Notes under the pieces: generated by a model
The model's input: the letters and a program-made list of their open reading frames with translations, nothing else
The model's database searches: none
Told to the model about the DNA's origin: nothing
Shown: piece by piece, positions 24,742 through 33,450 of the stretch
How the letters are laid out: each line of letters starts with the position of its first letter
Position numbering within the stretch: position 1 is the first letter of the stretch
Program-made: the position numbers and the translations under genes
NCBI RefSeq assembly: GCF_026153455.1
Contig: NZ_CP110629.1
Coordinates: 3,410,001-3,474,000 of the forward strand
Length of the DNA stretch: 64,000 bases
Origin: Marinimicrobium sp. C6131
GTDB taxonomy: Bacteria > Pseudomonadota > Gammaproteobacteria > Pseudomonadales > Cellvibrionaceae
Direction: 5' to 3'

Positions 24742-26181
24742 CTACTTCAAAGTACCGCCTTCGCAGCTTGTCAGACGCTCAAAGTCGGCCTTTGACTGAG
24801 GGTGGGCGTGGCGGCGGAACTGGTCGATCAGACGTGCCAAACGGGAAAGTCTCAGGAGTTTCTCCGCTTGTGTGTAATCCCGGCCAATTTGGAGCTGCTG
24901 TGCATTGAGTACTTCCACCTCGCTCTGTAGTCGAACCAGATCCCCGTACTCCTCTAGTGAGCGTATCTGTTCAGCCAGTGCTTCCAGGGTAGCTCGAGGC
25001 AACGCGTCCAGATGTTCAGAGTCAATGGGTTGTTCGACCAAAGCACGGATCTGTTCTTGTCGTTCACTGACGGCGCGACGTGCCTCGCGTAGTTCACGAA
25101 GGGTATCCCGTTCGGCTCGTGCCAGATCCCTGCGTTTGCTCAACAGTCCAAGTCCGCTTTCCGGGAGTTCATGTTCAGACCGTACGGTAGCTGCTGCGCC
25201 AGAGTAGTCGTTGTTGGCGTCAGTGCCGATAAAAGAGTTCCAGCGCAGGTACCAGGGTTCCCAGCGCTCTATGAAGGTTTCGCTGGTCGAGCGTGACAGG
25301 TCGCTGCTGTGGGCATTCGTCAAAGTGTAGACGTGTGCCTCATGGAAACTGACATCCCCCGAATGGTCGAGATCGATTTCCGTTAGCGGAATCGGCTCTC
25401 CAAGTCGGGTTTCCTGATCCAACGCGGCGAAGAAATAGGTCGTATAATCGCGAAACTCCGCCTGATTGGTGCCGAGGTCACAACCTTCGGCCTCGCGACG
25501 ATCTGACTCGGCCAGAAATCCGCATCGGGGTTGGTCGGCCAGTGTATCGCTATAAGGGTTTTCGTAGATCAGCGAACTGAAAGAACCAGAAAAGCACTGG
25601 GTCAGGACAAATCGGATGGGAACGCTGCTGGGGGCGTGATCGAAAACGTCGTCCAGCTCGCTGATGGTCAGCCGAGTGTCTTCCCAGAGCATCAAGTTGT
25701 TCTTGCGGGTGTCGTTGGTGTTGATGTCGCCGTGACCGTTGTAAACCAGTAACACCGAATCATCGTCATTCAATGCCTTGAAGTCGTCGATGAGTGCGCT
25801 GGTCAGTTCTGACTTCTCGGTACTTCCGTCTATGTTCGTAAGGCTGTTGCGGCGAGTCCGTTGCGCATAGGACAGTCCGCTACCATAAACCCGCAGTATG
25901 GGCTCCCAGGTCGGGTCCCGCTCCTCGGCGTGAGCAAAGTAAACTACGTCGTGTTCCTCGCTACCGCCATCGGTGTAGAACGTGTTAACGGAAATCCCCT
26001 GCTGGCGGAATACGGATTGTAACCAGCGGACATTCTCCTCAATTTGACCCTGGGAGTTTTCCAGAGTGTTACCACCGCCTATAAGCCATACCCGTGTTTC
26101 AGCGTGCACAACACAGGAGTAGCTCAGCGTCAGTAATGCGACAGGGATCAATGAGGTCCATCGCGCTAGCACAGGAATCAT
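24742..26181 (-). CDS. Secreted caspase-like (clan CD) cysteine protease with EF-hand and coiled coil
   Basis: 479 residues from ATG 26181 (GGGGGA upstream; start shares ATGA with the previous stop). Signal peptide cleaved near VVHA-ETR. The clan CD dyad is clear: His150 in VYNGHGD and Cys196 in VLTQCFSGSF, each after a hydrophobic strand. The His-Gly and Gln-Cys patterns resemble legumain (C13), caspase and gingipain. Residues 270-281 form an EF-hand loop (DLDHSGDVSFHE). Residues 345-465 are a long coiled coil. A Ca2+-influenced periplasmic or surface protease is inferred; substrate unknown. Confidence 0.75.
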   Translation of the reverse strand: MIPVLARWTSLIPVALLTLSYSCVVHAETRVWLIGGGNTLENSQGQIEENVRWLQSVFRQQGISVNTFYTDGGSEEHDVVYFAHAEERDPTWEPILRVYGSGLSYAQRTRRNSLTNIDGSTEKSELTSALIDDFKALNDDDSVLLVYNGHGDINTNDTRKNNLMLWEDTRLTISELDDVFDHAPSSVPIRFVLTQCFSGSFSSLIYENPYSDTLADQPRCGFLAESDRREAEGCDLGTNQAEFRDYTTYFFAALDQETRLGEPIPLTEIDLDHSGDVSFHEAHVYTLTNAHSSDLSRSTSETFIERWEPWYLRWNSFIGTDANNDYSGAAATVRSEHELPESGLGLLSKRRDLARAERDTLRELREARRAVSERQEQIRALVEQPIDSEHLDALPRATLEALAEQIRSLEEYGDLVRLQSEVEVLNAQQLQIGRDYTQAEKLLRLSRLARLIDQFRRHAHPQSKADFERLTSCEGGTLK

Positions 26182-26576
26182 GGGTTCCCCCTTTGCCACA
26201 GGGTGTGAAAGCAGAGGTTGAGAATGCCGGCCCAGAACAGGAGTGCGCCAAAGATCATGGGCAGAAATGGAGGGAAGAGAGAAAACACCGTGGCAAGTAA
26301 TCCGGCCGATATGACAAGCGCATGAACCCGACGGGTGGGGAAGTAACGGCTCAGCCCCCGCACGGAAAACCATAAAAGGATGCTGAGCGGCAGGGCGCTG
26401 GCCCAGTCTCTGAGCACGTTGATGATGAGCTCCCGACGTGACCCGAAGAATAATTCATTCAGGAACTCGGCTTGACCCAGCAAGGTGTCGGCAACAATCA
26501 CCATCGCGAGCGCGACCGGGTAGAGGAGCAGGCTCAGAAGTACCGTTGCGATGCTGTAGATGATTTTTCTGCTCAT
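26178..26576 (-). CDS. Small multi-pass membrane protein, unknown function
   Basis: 132 residues with about four hydrophobic segments (about 5-27, 55-72, 85-103 and 105-125) and a basic cluster between. ATG 26576 was chosen because it overlaps the previous stop (ATGA) and has AGGGG 8 nt upstream. Its own stop overlaps the protease start, so the two are made together, and it could be the membrane partner of the protease. No family recognised. Confidence 0.68.
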   Translation of the reverse strand: MSRKIIYSIATVLLSLLLYPVALAMVIVADTLLGQAEFLNELFFGSRRELIINVLRDWASALPLSILLWFSVRGLSRYFPTRRVHALVISAGLLATVFSLFPPFLPMIFGALLFWAGILNLCFHTLWQRGNP

Positions 26577-27235
26577 GGCCATAGCCCCTTGGCTTTCTCC
26601 AGGCGATAGCCAACTTTGCGGCAGCCCTTCAGATTGAATCCGACGTATCGTTTCCTGCCAAGAAAATAGGCGAAGTAGCCGATGACGTCAGCGCCAACGG
26701 AGGCGGTAGTGCGACGCGAGCTGAAGTTGTTTGAGTCTATAGCCACCAGTACACCTTTCTTGCCCTGTTTCTGGTAGAGCGTCAGTGCATGATTCTTCAC
26801 CCAACGCTGAATGTGTTGGCCCCTGTACTTTGGAATCGTCAGGTTCTTGTAGGCGTAGGCATAATCTTTGTCGAAGTAGGTCGTCAACCGGTTGGATGAC
26901 GTCGAGGGATTCTCGGCGTACCATGCGTAGGAGCACAGCTCTCCGTTCATAAACGCACCAATGCATTTGTCGTTGTTGGCCAATGCCTGGTCGACATGAG
27001 AGCGTGGTAGCTCAAGGCCCGGAGTATCAACGTACTGACCAAGCTCCTCGGGGGTCATTTCGTGAATGTCCAACCCGGGGGGCATCGTCTCCTCGAGATC
27101 CTTAACCTTGCTATGCAGATAGATAAACATGAGACGAAACCGGACGATTTTTTCGATCGCGCTAATCGCCATGTCGTGGAACATGGGCCATATTCCGAAT
27201 CTCTGGTAGATGGCTCTGTAGGCCGAAAAATTCAT
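26573..27235 (-). CDS. GNAT-like acyltransferase
   Basis: 220 residues from ATG 27235 (MNFSAYRAIYQRFG), with AGGAG upstream and overlapping the previous stop as ATGA. An upstream in-frame extension lacks support. The core shows GNAT features: IGAFMNGELCSYAWYAEN, then LTIPKYRGQHIQRWVKNHAL (acetyl-CoA-binding-like RGQH) and GVLVAIDSNNFSSRRTTASVG. It may acylate a sugar amine or an amino group. Downstream of a FemAB-like gene, upstream of a membrane protein. Confidence 0.68.
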   Translation of the reverse strand: MNFSAYRAIYQRFGIWPMFHDMAISAIEKIVRFRLMFIYLHSKVKDLEETMPPGLDIHEMTPEELGQYVDTPGLELPRSHVDQALANNDKCIGAFMNGELCSYAWYAENPSTSSNRLTTYFDKDYAYAYKNLTIPKYRGQHIQRWVKNHALTLYQKQGKKGVLVAIDSNNFSSRRTTASVGADVIGYFAYFLGRKRYVGFNLKGCRKVGYRLEKAKGLWP

Positions 27236-28326
27236 AGAGCGTTGCTCCTGCCTTGGGGGCGGACCGCTTTGAGCGTTGCCTGAAGCCGCCATACCTGACG
27301 CAGTACTCGTGCCGTTATGGTCTTGTTGAAATAGGTGGCTGACCACTTTTGTTCGGTTGAAAAATGCCACCGACTTGCCCAGGGAGGGTTGGTCACCAGG
27401 TTCACCTCCCGGCTCTTGAGATGCTCAGATTCCAGGCAGTGGAGTAGGGCAATACCTCCTGGACCGACATCGCGGAATCGTTCATCAAAACCAATTTTCA
27501 ACAAGAACAGTCGTTCCCCGGTCCGTAAGCCAAGTTGAGCCGCGACGGGTGTACCATTGAATTTGAGCAGGTTGATCAGCGCCGAGCCGGTTTCAGAGAA
27601 TGTCCTTAGTATTTCCTGGTAAAACGCTCTGGCGTTTGGCCTGAGTCTAATGGCGCTTTGCGTGCCGTTTTCACCCTTCCAGCTCGCGGCTTCTACGATA
27701 AGGAATGTCTCGTAGGCTTGATCTATCAATGAGTTATCAGTGATCGATTCGAAGTGAGTAGGACCAAACTGTGCCTCGGCATTCTTCAGGTGTCGCCGGG
27801 TGTTCTTCACCTGCTTCTTCGAAAGAGGCTCGATCAGGTCGCCAGTCGGGCCCTTCTGAACGTAGGCGGTTCCCAGCACCATGGCACGGGCGTGGCTCCC
27901 CACCAGCCGGTGGGTGGTTGAACGGTCGGGAAAGTGTGACAGCTCAATGATATCCCAGGGTTCGGGCGAGTGACGTTGCAGGTGCCTGAGAAAGGTGTTG
28001 AGCAGCGCCGGAGTGGCCTGGTCGCGCCTGACCAGGCAATCCGCCACATCGATTGGCGTGTCGTAGGGAAAGGTGAGGTATCGAACCGTCATGCCCAGGC
28101 GCTTTCGGGTGGTCAATGTCAGCGGTATGACCGCAACCAGCCGGTTTTTCCGGTAAAACGCAAAATAGTGGACGGGATTATTACACAGATGGCTCTGAAC
28201 GGCGTGATGCCAGCGCCAATCATTGTAGAAGGAGGGGTTGTCCGACTCGTCAAACAATGCCTGCCACTCGGACTTCAGTTCTCTGAGTCCCTCTGATCCT
28301 GTGAAACAACGGACATAAGTATCCAA
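27232..28326 (-). CDS. FemAB/CelD-like GNAT acyltransferase
   Basis: 364 residues. TTG at 28326 was chosen because GGAAGG lies 6 nt before it; a TTG at 28347 has no ribosome-binding site. The N-terminal half has SFYNDWRWHHAV and FAFYRKNRLVAVIPL; the C-terminal half has EAASWKGENGTQSAIR, FNGTPVAAQLGLRTGERLFLLKIGFDERFRDVGPGG, the usual Acetyltransf_6 pattern. Such enzymes are common in exopolysaccharide loci. It is the first gene of the accessory operon, 65 bp behind tRNA-Arg in the same direction, so read-through from the tRNA promoter is possible. Confidence 0.8.
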   Translation of the reverse strand: MDTYVRCFTGSEGLRELKSEWQALFDESDNPSFYNDWRWHHAVQSHLCNNPVHYFAFYRKNRLVAVIPLTLTTRKRLGMTVRYLTFPYDTPIDVADCLVRRDQATPALLNTFLRHLQRHSPEPWDIIELSHFPDRSTTHRLVGSHARAMVLGTAYVQKGPTGDLIEPLSKKQVKNTRRHLKNAEAQFGPTHFESITDNSLIDQAYETFLIVEAASWKGENGTQSAIRLRPNARAFYQEILRTFSETGSALINLLKFNGTPVAAQLGLRTGERLFLLKIGFDERFRDVGPGGIALLHCLESEHLKSREVNLVTNPPWASRWHFSTEQKWSATYFNKTITARVLRQVWRLQATLKAVRPQGRSNAL

Positions 28327-28391
28327 GCGCGACCTTCCCGGGAGCAATCTCGTTAGTGTGTGCTTGCTGCTAGCTCAGACCTCATCAAATA

Positions 28392-28468
28392 TGGCGCACC
28401 TGGCAGGATTTGAACCTGCGACCAACGGCTTCGGAAACCGCTACTCTATCCAACTGAGCTACAGGTGC
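28392..28468 (-). tRNA. tRNA-Arg (anticodon CCG)
   Basis: 77 nt on the minus strand. Acceptor stem GCACCTG pairs with CAGGTGC, discriminator G, and CCA encoded. The D-arm AGCTCAGTTGGATAGAG, anticodon loop TTCCGAA (anticodon CCG, codon CGG) and T-arm GGTTCAAATCC are all intact. Its 3' end faces the accessory operon at 20.1-28.3 kb. Confidence 0.95.
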
Positions 28469-28535
28469 GTGTTCTCGGGACTCAACATCCGAAGAGGTGC
28501 GGATTTTACATAAGCGAGCGGCGTTCGTCTATCCG

Positions 28536-29447
28536 TCAGGCCGTGGTGGGCGCTTTTTCGGCTTCCAGATCCCGTAAATCCAGCGTCTTGGCCAGCTTCA
28601 CCGTTCCCAGGCTCTCGCTCATGGTGCCGAACGGAAAATCCGCCAGCATCCGCTCCAGCCGCGGCAGGCAGCGGCGCAGGTTGGTGTAGTGGCGAAACCG
28701 CGAGAACCAGCGGGCGTTGGGAATCCGGGGCTGGTCGGGATCGATTTCCCAGGGGTGAAGGTAAAAAATCTGGGGTTTCTGACCGTCATTACTGGCTTTC
28801 CGGAACAGCCAGCGCGAGAGGGCATAGGGGTACTGGCGGAAATAACCCCCTCCGGCCGCCGGTACCGCCTGACCCAGCACCTTGGCCGTGGTCAGCGGAA
28901 ATTCGGTCAGCTCGGCGCCGCCGGAGGTAATGATGCGATAGGGCTCCTCCGGGCTGCCCGGAATGCCGTAGTTATCATGTCGGGTCGGGAAAATGCTGGA
29001 GTCCCAGGTAAAACCCAGCTCCGCCAGGATATCCAGCGCCCAGAGCGACTGGCGGGTGATGGAATAGCTCGCCGCCCGGTAGCCGGTCACCGGCTGACCG
29101 GTCAGGTCCTCCAGAATGCGCTTGGAGCGGGTGGTCTCCTCCCGGAAAAGCTCGGGTGTCTGGGTGTAAATCAGCCGATGACTGTAGCCGTGGGAGGCGA
29201 CTTCATGGCCCTGGGCGTGAATCCGCTTGACCAGCTCCGGATGTCGCTCCGCCACCCAGCCGAGAATGAAGAAGGTAACTTTGATGCCGACGTCATCAAA
29301 CAGTTGCAACAGCCGATCGGTGTTGGCTTCGACCCGCGACGGCCAGTGCTCCCAGTCCTCGGGCTTGACCACGTCAAAGAAGGCGGCGACCTGGTAGTAG
29401 TCTTCGACGTCGACGGTCATGGCGTGGGTGACGGTTGGTCGTTCCAT
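28536..29447 (-). CDS. XrtA-system polysaccharide deacetylase (DUF3473 type)
   Basis: 303 residues. NodB-type motifs: MTVDVEDYYQ (motif 1, Asp-Val-Glu-Asp), ASHGYSHRLIY (motif 2, zinc histidines), GYRAASYSI (motif 3) and late FYLHPWEID. The C-terminal 80 residues match the DUF3473 extension of deacetylases in exosortase/PEP-CTERM loci. It likely removes N-acetyl groups from the exopolysaccharide or its repeat. AAGG is 6 nt before ATG. It follows the epimerase by 9 bp. Confidence 0.9.
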   Translation of the reverse strand: MERPTVTHAMTVDVEDYYQVAAFFDVVKPEDWEHWPSRVEANTDRLLQLFDDVGIKVTFFILGWVAERHPELVKRIHAQGHEVASHGYSHRLIYTQTPELFREETTRSKRILEDLTGQPVTGYRAASYSITRQSLWALDILAELGFTWDSSIFPTRHDNYGIPGSPEEPYRIITSGGAELTEFPLTTAKVLGQAVPAAGGGYFRQYPYALSRWLFRKASNDGQKPQIFYLHPWEIDPDQPRIPNARWFSRFRHYTNLRRCLPRLERMLADFPFGTMSESLGTVKLAKTLDLRDLEAEKAPTTA

Positions 29448-29456
29448 GTAGCACCT

Positions 29457-30464
29457 TTAAACCTGATAATAATCCCGATACCAGCGCACAAAATTCTCAA
29501 TACCCACTTCCACCGGTGTGCTGGGCTTGTAATTCACATCCTCAATCAGCGCGTCCACATCCGCATAGGTGTCCGGCACATCGCCCAGCTGCAGCGGCAG
29601 CAGATTCTTCTCCGCCTTCTTGCCCAGGCAGTCCTCCAGAACCTCGATATACCGCAGAAGCTCCACGGGGCTGTTGCTGCCGATGTTGTACAGTCGATAG
29701 GGTGCCTTGGACGTGGCGGGGTCCGGCTGATCGCCGCTCCAGTCCGGGTTGGCCGGGGCCACATGGTCCAGCGTGCGGATCACACCCTCGACAATATCGT
29801 CAATATAGGTGAAATCCCGACGGTGGTGCCCGTAGTTGAACACGTCGATCGGCTCGCCGGCCAGAATCTTGCGGGTGAAAATGAACAGCGCCATATCCGG
29901 GCGCCCCCAGGGGCCGTACACGGTGAAGAAGCGCAACCCGGTGGTGGGGATGCCGAACAGATGGCTGTAGGTGTGGGCCATCAGCTCGTTGGATTTTTTG
30001 CTGGCCGCGTAAAGGCTCACCGGGTGGTCCACGTTATTGTGCACCGAGAAGGGCATCGCCGTGTTGGCGCCATACACCGAGCTGCTGGAGGCGTACACCA
30101 GATGCTCGGTCCCAAAGTGGCGACAGGCCTCCAGGATATTGATGAACCCGGTAATGTTACTGTCGATATAGGCTTGGGGGTTTTCCAGAGAGTAACGCAC
30201 CCCGGCCTGGGCCGCCAGATTGACCACCCGGTCGGGCTTGTGATCCTTGAACACCTGATCAATGGCCGCTTTGTCCTGCAGGTCGGCCCGGATATCGGTA
30301 AAACCCTTATAGGGGGTAACCCGCGCCAGGCGGGCTTTCTTGATGTTCACATCATAGTAGTCATTGAGGTTATCGACCCCAATGACCTCGTCGCCGCGCT
30401 CCAGCAACCGCAAGGCCAGATGGTTGCCAATAAAGCCGGCGGTGCCGGTGACCAGTACTTTCAT
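29457..30464 (-). CDS. UDP-glucuronate 4-epimerase
   Basis: 335 residues. Rossmann TGTAGFIGNHLA at residues 7-18 (NAD), GVDNLNDYYDVNIKKARL typical of UDP-glucuronate epimerases, catalytic SSSVYG and YAASKKSNE (Tyr/Lys), and RFFTVYGPWGRPDMALF. It interconverts UDP-glucuronate and UDP-galacturonate for the polysaccharide. In the same direction as the dehydrogenase, 28 bp downstream. Specificity is assigned by family pattern. Confidence 0.9.
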   Translation of the reverse strand: MKVLVTGTAGFIGNHLALRLLERGDEVIGVDNLNDYYDVNIKKARLARVTPYKGFTDIRADLQDKAAIDQVFKDHKPDRVVNLAAQAGVRYSLENPQAYIDSNITGFINILEACRHFGTEHLVYASSSSVYGANTAMPFSVHNNVDHPVSLYAASKKSNELMAHTYSHLFGIPTTGLRFFTVYGPWGRPDMALFIFTRKILAGEPIDVFNYGHHRRDFTYIDDIVEGVIRTLDHVAPANPDWSGDQPDPATSKAPYRLYNIGSNSPVELLRYIEVLEDCLGKKAEKNLLPLQLGDVPDTYADVDALIEDVNYKPSTPVEVGIENFVRWYRDYYQV

Positions 30465-30492
30465 AACGTATTCCTGTTGTTTTGCCGGCGCT

Positions 30493-31767
30493 TCAGAGTC
30501 GACCGTCTACCTGCTCTTTGGGCAGAATATGCTTTACATCATAAAGCACATGTTGGGCTTTACCCAGTTTGCGGATAGCGCCGGGCCCCATGGCGCGAAA
30601 CTCCCGGTGTCCGACACAGAGCACGATAGCATCGTAATGCCCCTGGCGGGGCTCTGAAACCAGCTTGAGGCCGTACTCAAGCTCGGCCTCCTCTGGGTCC
30701 ACCCAGGGGTCGTAGACATCCACATTGGAGTGGTATTCCTGGAATTCCTCAATGATGTCCACCACCCGGGTATTGCGAAGATCCGGGCAGTTCTCCTTGA
30801 AGGCCAACCCCATGATCAGCACATTGGCGTCCACCAGATGCAGCTTGCGCTGGGTCATCATCTTGACCACCGAGGCGGCGATAAAGTGACCCATGCCGTC
30901 GTTGATGCGGCGGCCTGAGAGAATCACCTCGGGATTGTACCCGACCTGTTGGGCCTTGTGGGTCAGGTAGTAGGGGTCCACACTGATACAGTGACCACCC
31001 ACCAGGCCCGGCCGGAAGGGCAGAAAGTTCCACTTGGTGCCCGCTGCTTCCAGTACCTCCAGAGTATCGATGCCCAGCCGGCTGAATATCAGCGAAAGTT
31101 CGTTGACCAGGGCGATATTGATATCCCGCTGGGTGTTCTCGATGACTTTGGCGGCTTCGGCCACCTTGATGCTGCTGGCCTTGTGAGTGCCCACGGTGAC
31201 CACCCGGCGGTACAGCGCGTCGACATAGTCCGCCGCTTCCGGCGTGGAGCCGGAGGTCACTTTCACAATGTTGTGTACCCGGTGCTCCTTATCGCCCGGA
31301 TTGATTCGCTCCGGGCTGTAGCCGGCGAAAAAGTCGCGGTTAAAGGTCAGCCCTGAACCCCGTTCAATGATGGGTACGCATACCTCTTCGGTACAGCCTG
31401 GATAAACCGTGGACTCAAAGACGACCAGACTGTTTTTCCCGATGACGCGCCCCAGCAATTCGGAGGCTTTTTCAAGGGGGGTAAGATCGGGTTGCTTGCT
31501 GTCGTTAATGGGCGTCGGAACCGTCACAATGTAGACGTCGCAGGCTTTGATGTCGTTCTCATCGGACGTAAAGTTCAGTCGCTCGGCGGCCCTGAGTTCC
31601 TCCGGGGCGACCTCTCGAGTGTGGTCCCGGCCGCTTTTCAGCTCGGCAATCCGCTTCGGATTGATATCAAATCCCCGGGTCTGAACCTGTTTTCCAAATT
31701 CGGCCGCCAGAGGCAAGCCGACATAGCCCAGGCCGATAACGCAGAGAGTGGGGTCGGTGGCGAACAT
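30493..31767 (-). CDS. tviB: Nucleotide-sugar 6-dehydrogenase (TviB/WbpO type)
   Basis: 424 residues from ATG 31767 (AAGGA 9 nt upstream), the TviB length. CVIGLGYVGLPLAAEFGK binds NAD; TVPTPI, FESTVYPG, catalytic Cys in GGHCISVDPYYL and the Lys in GLAFKENCPDLRNT are present. TviB-like enzymes oxidise UDP-HexNAc to the uronic acid; a UDP-glucose substrate is less likely by sequence style but would fit the epimerase behind it. First gene of the minus operon, divergent from the export operon. Confidence 0.86.
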   Translation of the reverse strand: MFATDPTLCVIGLGYVGLPLAAEFGKQVQTRGFDINPKRIAELKSGRDHTREVAPEELRAAERLNFTSDENDIKACDVYIVTVPTPINDSKQPDLTPLEKASELLGRVIGKNSLVVFESTVYPGCTEEVCVPIIERGSGLTFNRDFFAGYSPERINPGDKEHRVHNIVKVTSGSTPEAADYVDALYRRVVTVGTHKASSIKVAEAAKVIENTQRDINIALVNELSLIFSRLGIDTLEVLEAAGTKWNFLPFRPGLVGGHCISVDPYYLTHKAQQVGYNPEVILSGRRINDGMGHFIAASVVKMMTQRKLHLVDANVLIMGLAFKENCPDLRNTRVVDIIEEFQEYHSNVDVYDPWVDPEEAELEYGLKLVSEPRQGHYDAIVLCVGHREFRAMGPGAIRKLGKAQHVLYDVKHILPKEQVDGRL

Positions 31768-31953
31768 AAGGCGTTTTCCTTGAGCAAACGGGTAGATCCT
31801 GAGCGTGTCAGACACGCTTTTGACGCTTTAACTTAGCATATTTTCAGGGCCCAAAGCGAAATAGCGGAACGGCCTTTTTAACTGTCGGAAATCTTGTCAC
31901 TTTTGCGGTTAAAAAGCGTTCATGAGCGGTCGAGAAACGCCGCGGAAACCCGC

Positions 31954-31959
31954 TATAAT
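31954..31959 (+). promoter_or_regulatory. Candidate -10 of the exopolysaccharide export operon
   Basis: A perfect TATAAT lies 45 bp before the sugar-transferase start. The -35 at 17-bp spacing (CGAGAA) is weak, suggesting activator dependence. The 236-bp divergent region (31768-32003) also contains a hairpin AGCGTGT/ACACGCT (31802-31818) nearer the dehydrogenase side. Confidence 0.45.
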
Positions 31960-32003
31960 GAGGTGCTTCTAGCGCAAAACACACCCTAAAAAGGACGCGG
32001 GTC

Positions 32004-33413
32004 TTGTCTTACATTCGGCTGAATAAACACTACATTCATTTACCCTACCTGTATCTGGGCGGTATTGAGTTCGGATTGCTTATCGCGGCGGCGTGGGGTG
32101 CTGAGTGGTGGTATGCCCAACTGAATACAATGAGGCCTCTGTGGGCCGACTCATGGGCGCCCAAAGTACTGTTCGCGGTGGTGTTGAGTTGCTGTACGTT
32201 ATCCATGGGGGTCTATCCTGCGCTGGTACGGGAAGGGTATTCCAGTATGGTGTTGCGCACCCTGGTCAGCTTCTTCCTGCTCGCCAGCCTGACCCTGTTC
32301 GTTCTGGCCGCTCTGGGGCCTGAGGGATTCCTGCCACAGGGCGTGATTTTCTGGGGGGTTATTTTTTCGACGGCTCTGGTGCTGTTGGCCCGAGCGATCT
32401 TCCTCAGATTGGTGGATACCCATGAGCTCAAGCGTCGGGTAGTCATCTACGGAGCGGGCACCCGCGCCCAACAGTTGCTGGACAACCTGGCGCCTGAGCG
32501 GGACGTGATCGGGGTGGAGGTCGTTGGTTGCATCCCCGGGGAGACCGAAGCGCCCGCGGTAGACCCGGCGCTGGTTATGCCCGTTCCGAAGGACTGGGTC
32601 CATTTTGTCAAAGCTCACCATGTATCGGAAATCGTGGTGTCTCCGGACGAGCGGCGCCAGCGTGAGGGGGGCGGCTTTCCCCTGAATGAGTTGATCGACT
32701 GCAAGTTGGCCGGGGTGCCCACCAGTGATGCCCTGGGGTTTTGTGAGCGGGAGCTGTGTAAGATCGATATCCGGCTGTTGAAGCCGGGCTGGATGCTGTT
32801 TTCGGATGGGTTCAAGTACTCCAGGCGTCGTTCCGCCGCCAAGCGTCTGTTTGACATTGGTCTCGCGGGACTCTTTGTGTTGATCCTCTGGCCCTTCATG
32901 TTACTGACGGCACTGGCCGTGATGCTGGAAAGTGGCCGGCCGGTTCTCTATTTCCAGGAGCGGGTCGGTTTAAATGGCAAAACCTTTCGCATCTATAAAT
33001 TCCGTAGCATGCGGCAAGATGCGGAAAAAGAGGGCAAAGCCGTCTGGGCCCAGAAAAATGACAGCCGTGTCACCCGGGTAGGGGCCTTCATCAGAAACAC
33101 GCGCCTGGATGAGTTGCCCCAGCTATACAATGTGCTCAAGGGTGATATGAGCTTTGTCGGGCCGCGCCCTGAACGCCCGGAGTTTGTTCAGGATCTGTCG
33201 GCACAGATTCCTTTTTACGGTATGCGTCATAAGGTAAAGCCGGGACTGATGGGGTGGGCGCAACTGAAATACCCATACGGCGCCTCGGTAGAAGACGCGC
33301 GCAACAAGTTGCAGTACGATCTGTACTACACCAAGAACCACAGCTTCTTGATGGACATGTTGATCCTGATACAGACTGTTGAAATTGTTCTGCTCGGGAA
33401 AGGGGTGCACTAG
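32004..33413 (+). CDS. XrtA-system initiating sugar-phosphate transferase (EpsB-like)
   Basis: 469 residues from TTG 32004 (AAGGA 8 nt upstream). Four N-terminal helices and a CoA-binding-like domain (RRVVIYGAGTRAQQLL) precede the bacterial sugar transferase domain: KRLFDIGLAGLFVLILWP, YFQERVGLNGKTFRIYKFRSM, TRLDELPQLYNVLKGDMSFVGPRPERPEF, GLMGWAQ. It loads the first sugar-phosphate on undecaprenyl phosphate. The pattern matches the PEP-CTERM-locus glycosyltransferase family. First gene of the export operon. Confidence 0.92.
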   Translation: MSYIRLNKHYIHLPYLYLGGIEFGLLIAAAWGAEWWYAQLNTMRPLWADSWAPKVLFAVVLSCCTLSMGVYPALVREGYSSMVLRTLVSFFLLASLTLFVLAALGPEGFLPQGVIFWGVIFSTALVLLARAIFLRLVDTHELKRRVVIYGAGTRAQQLLDNLAPERDVIGVEVVGCIPGETEAPAVDPALVMPVPKDWVHFVKAHHVSEIVVSPDERRQREGGGFPLNELIDCKLAGVPTSDALGFCERELCKIDIRLLKPGWMLFSDGFKYSRRRSAAKRLFDIGLAGLFVLILWPFMLLTALAVMLESGRPVLYFQERVGLNGKTFRIYKFRSMRQDAEKEGKAVWAQKNDSRVTRVGAFIRNTRLDELPQLYNVLKGDMSFVGPRPERPEFVQDLSAQIPFYGMRHKVKPGLMGWAQLKYPYGASVEDARNKLQYDLYYTKNHSFLMDMLILIQTVEIVLLGKGVH

Positions 33414-33450
33414 CACCCTGCCGGCGGAACGCCCCGAGAGGAGATGAGGC

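Noticed and set aside
20127..28391. A mobile island integrated at tRNA-Arg
   Set aside because: No integrase, transposase or duplicated tRNA end was found; kept only as a possibility in a finding.
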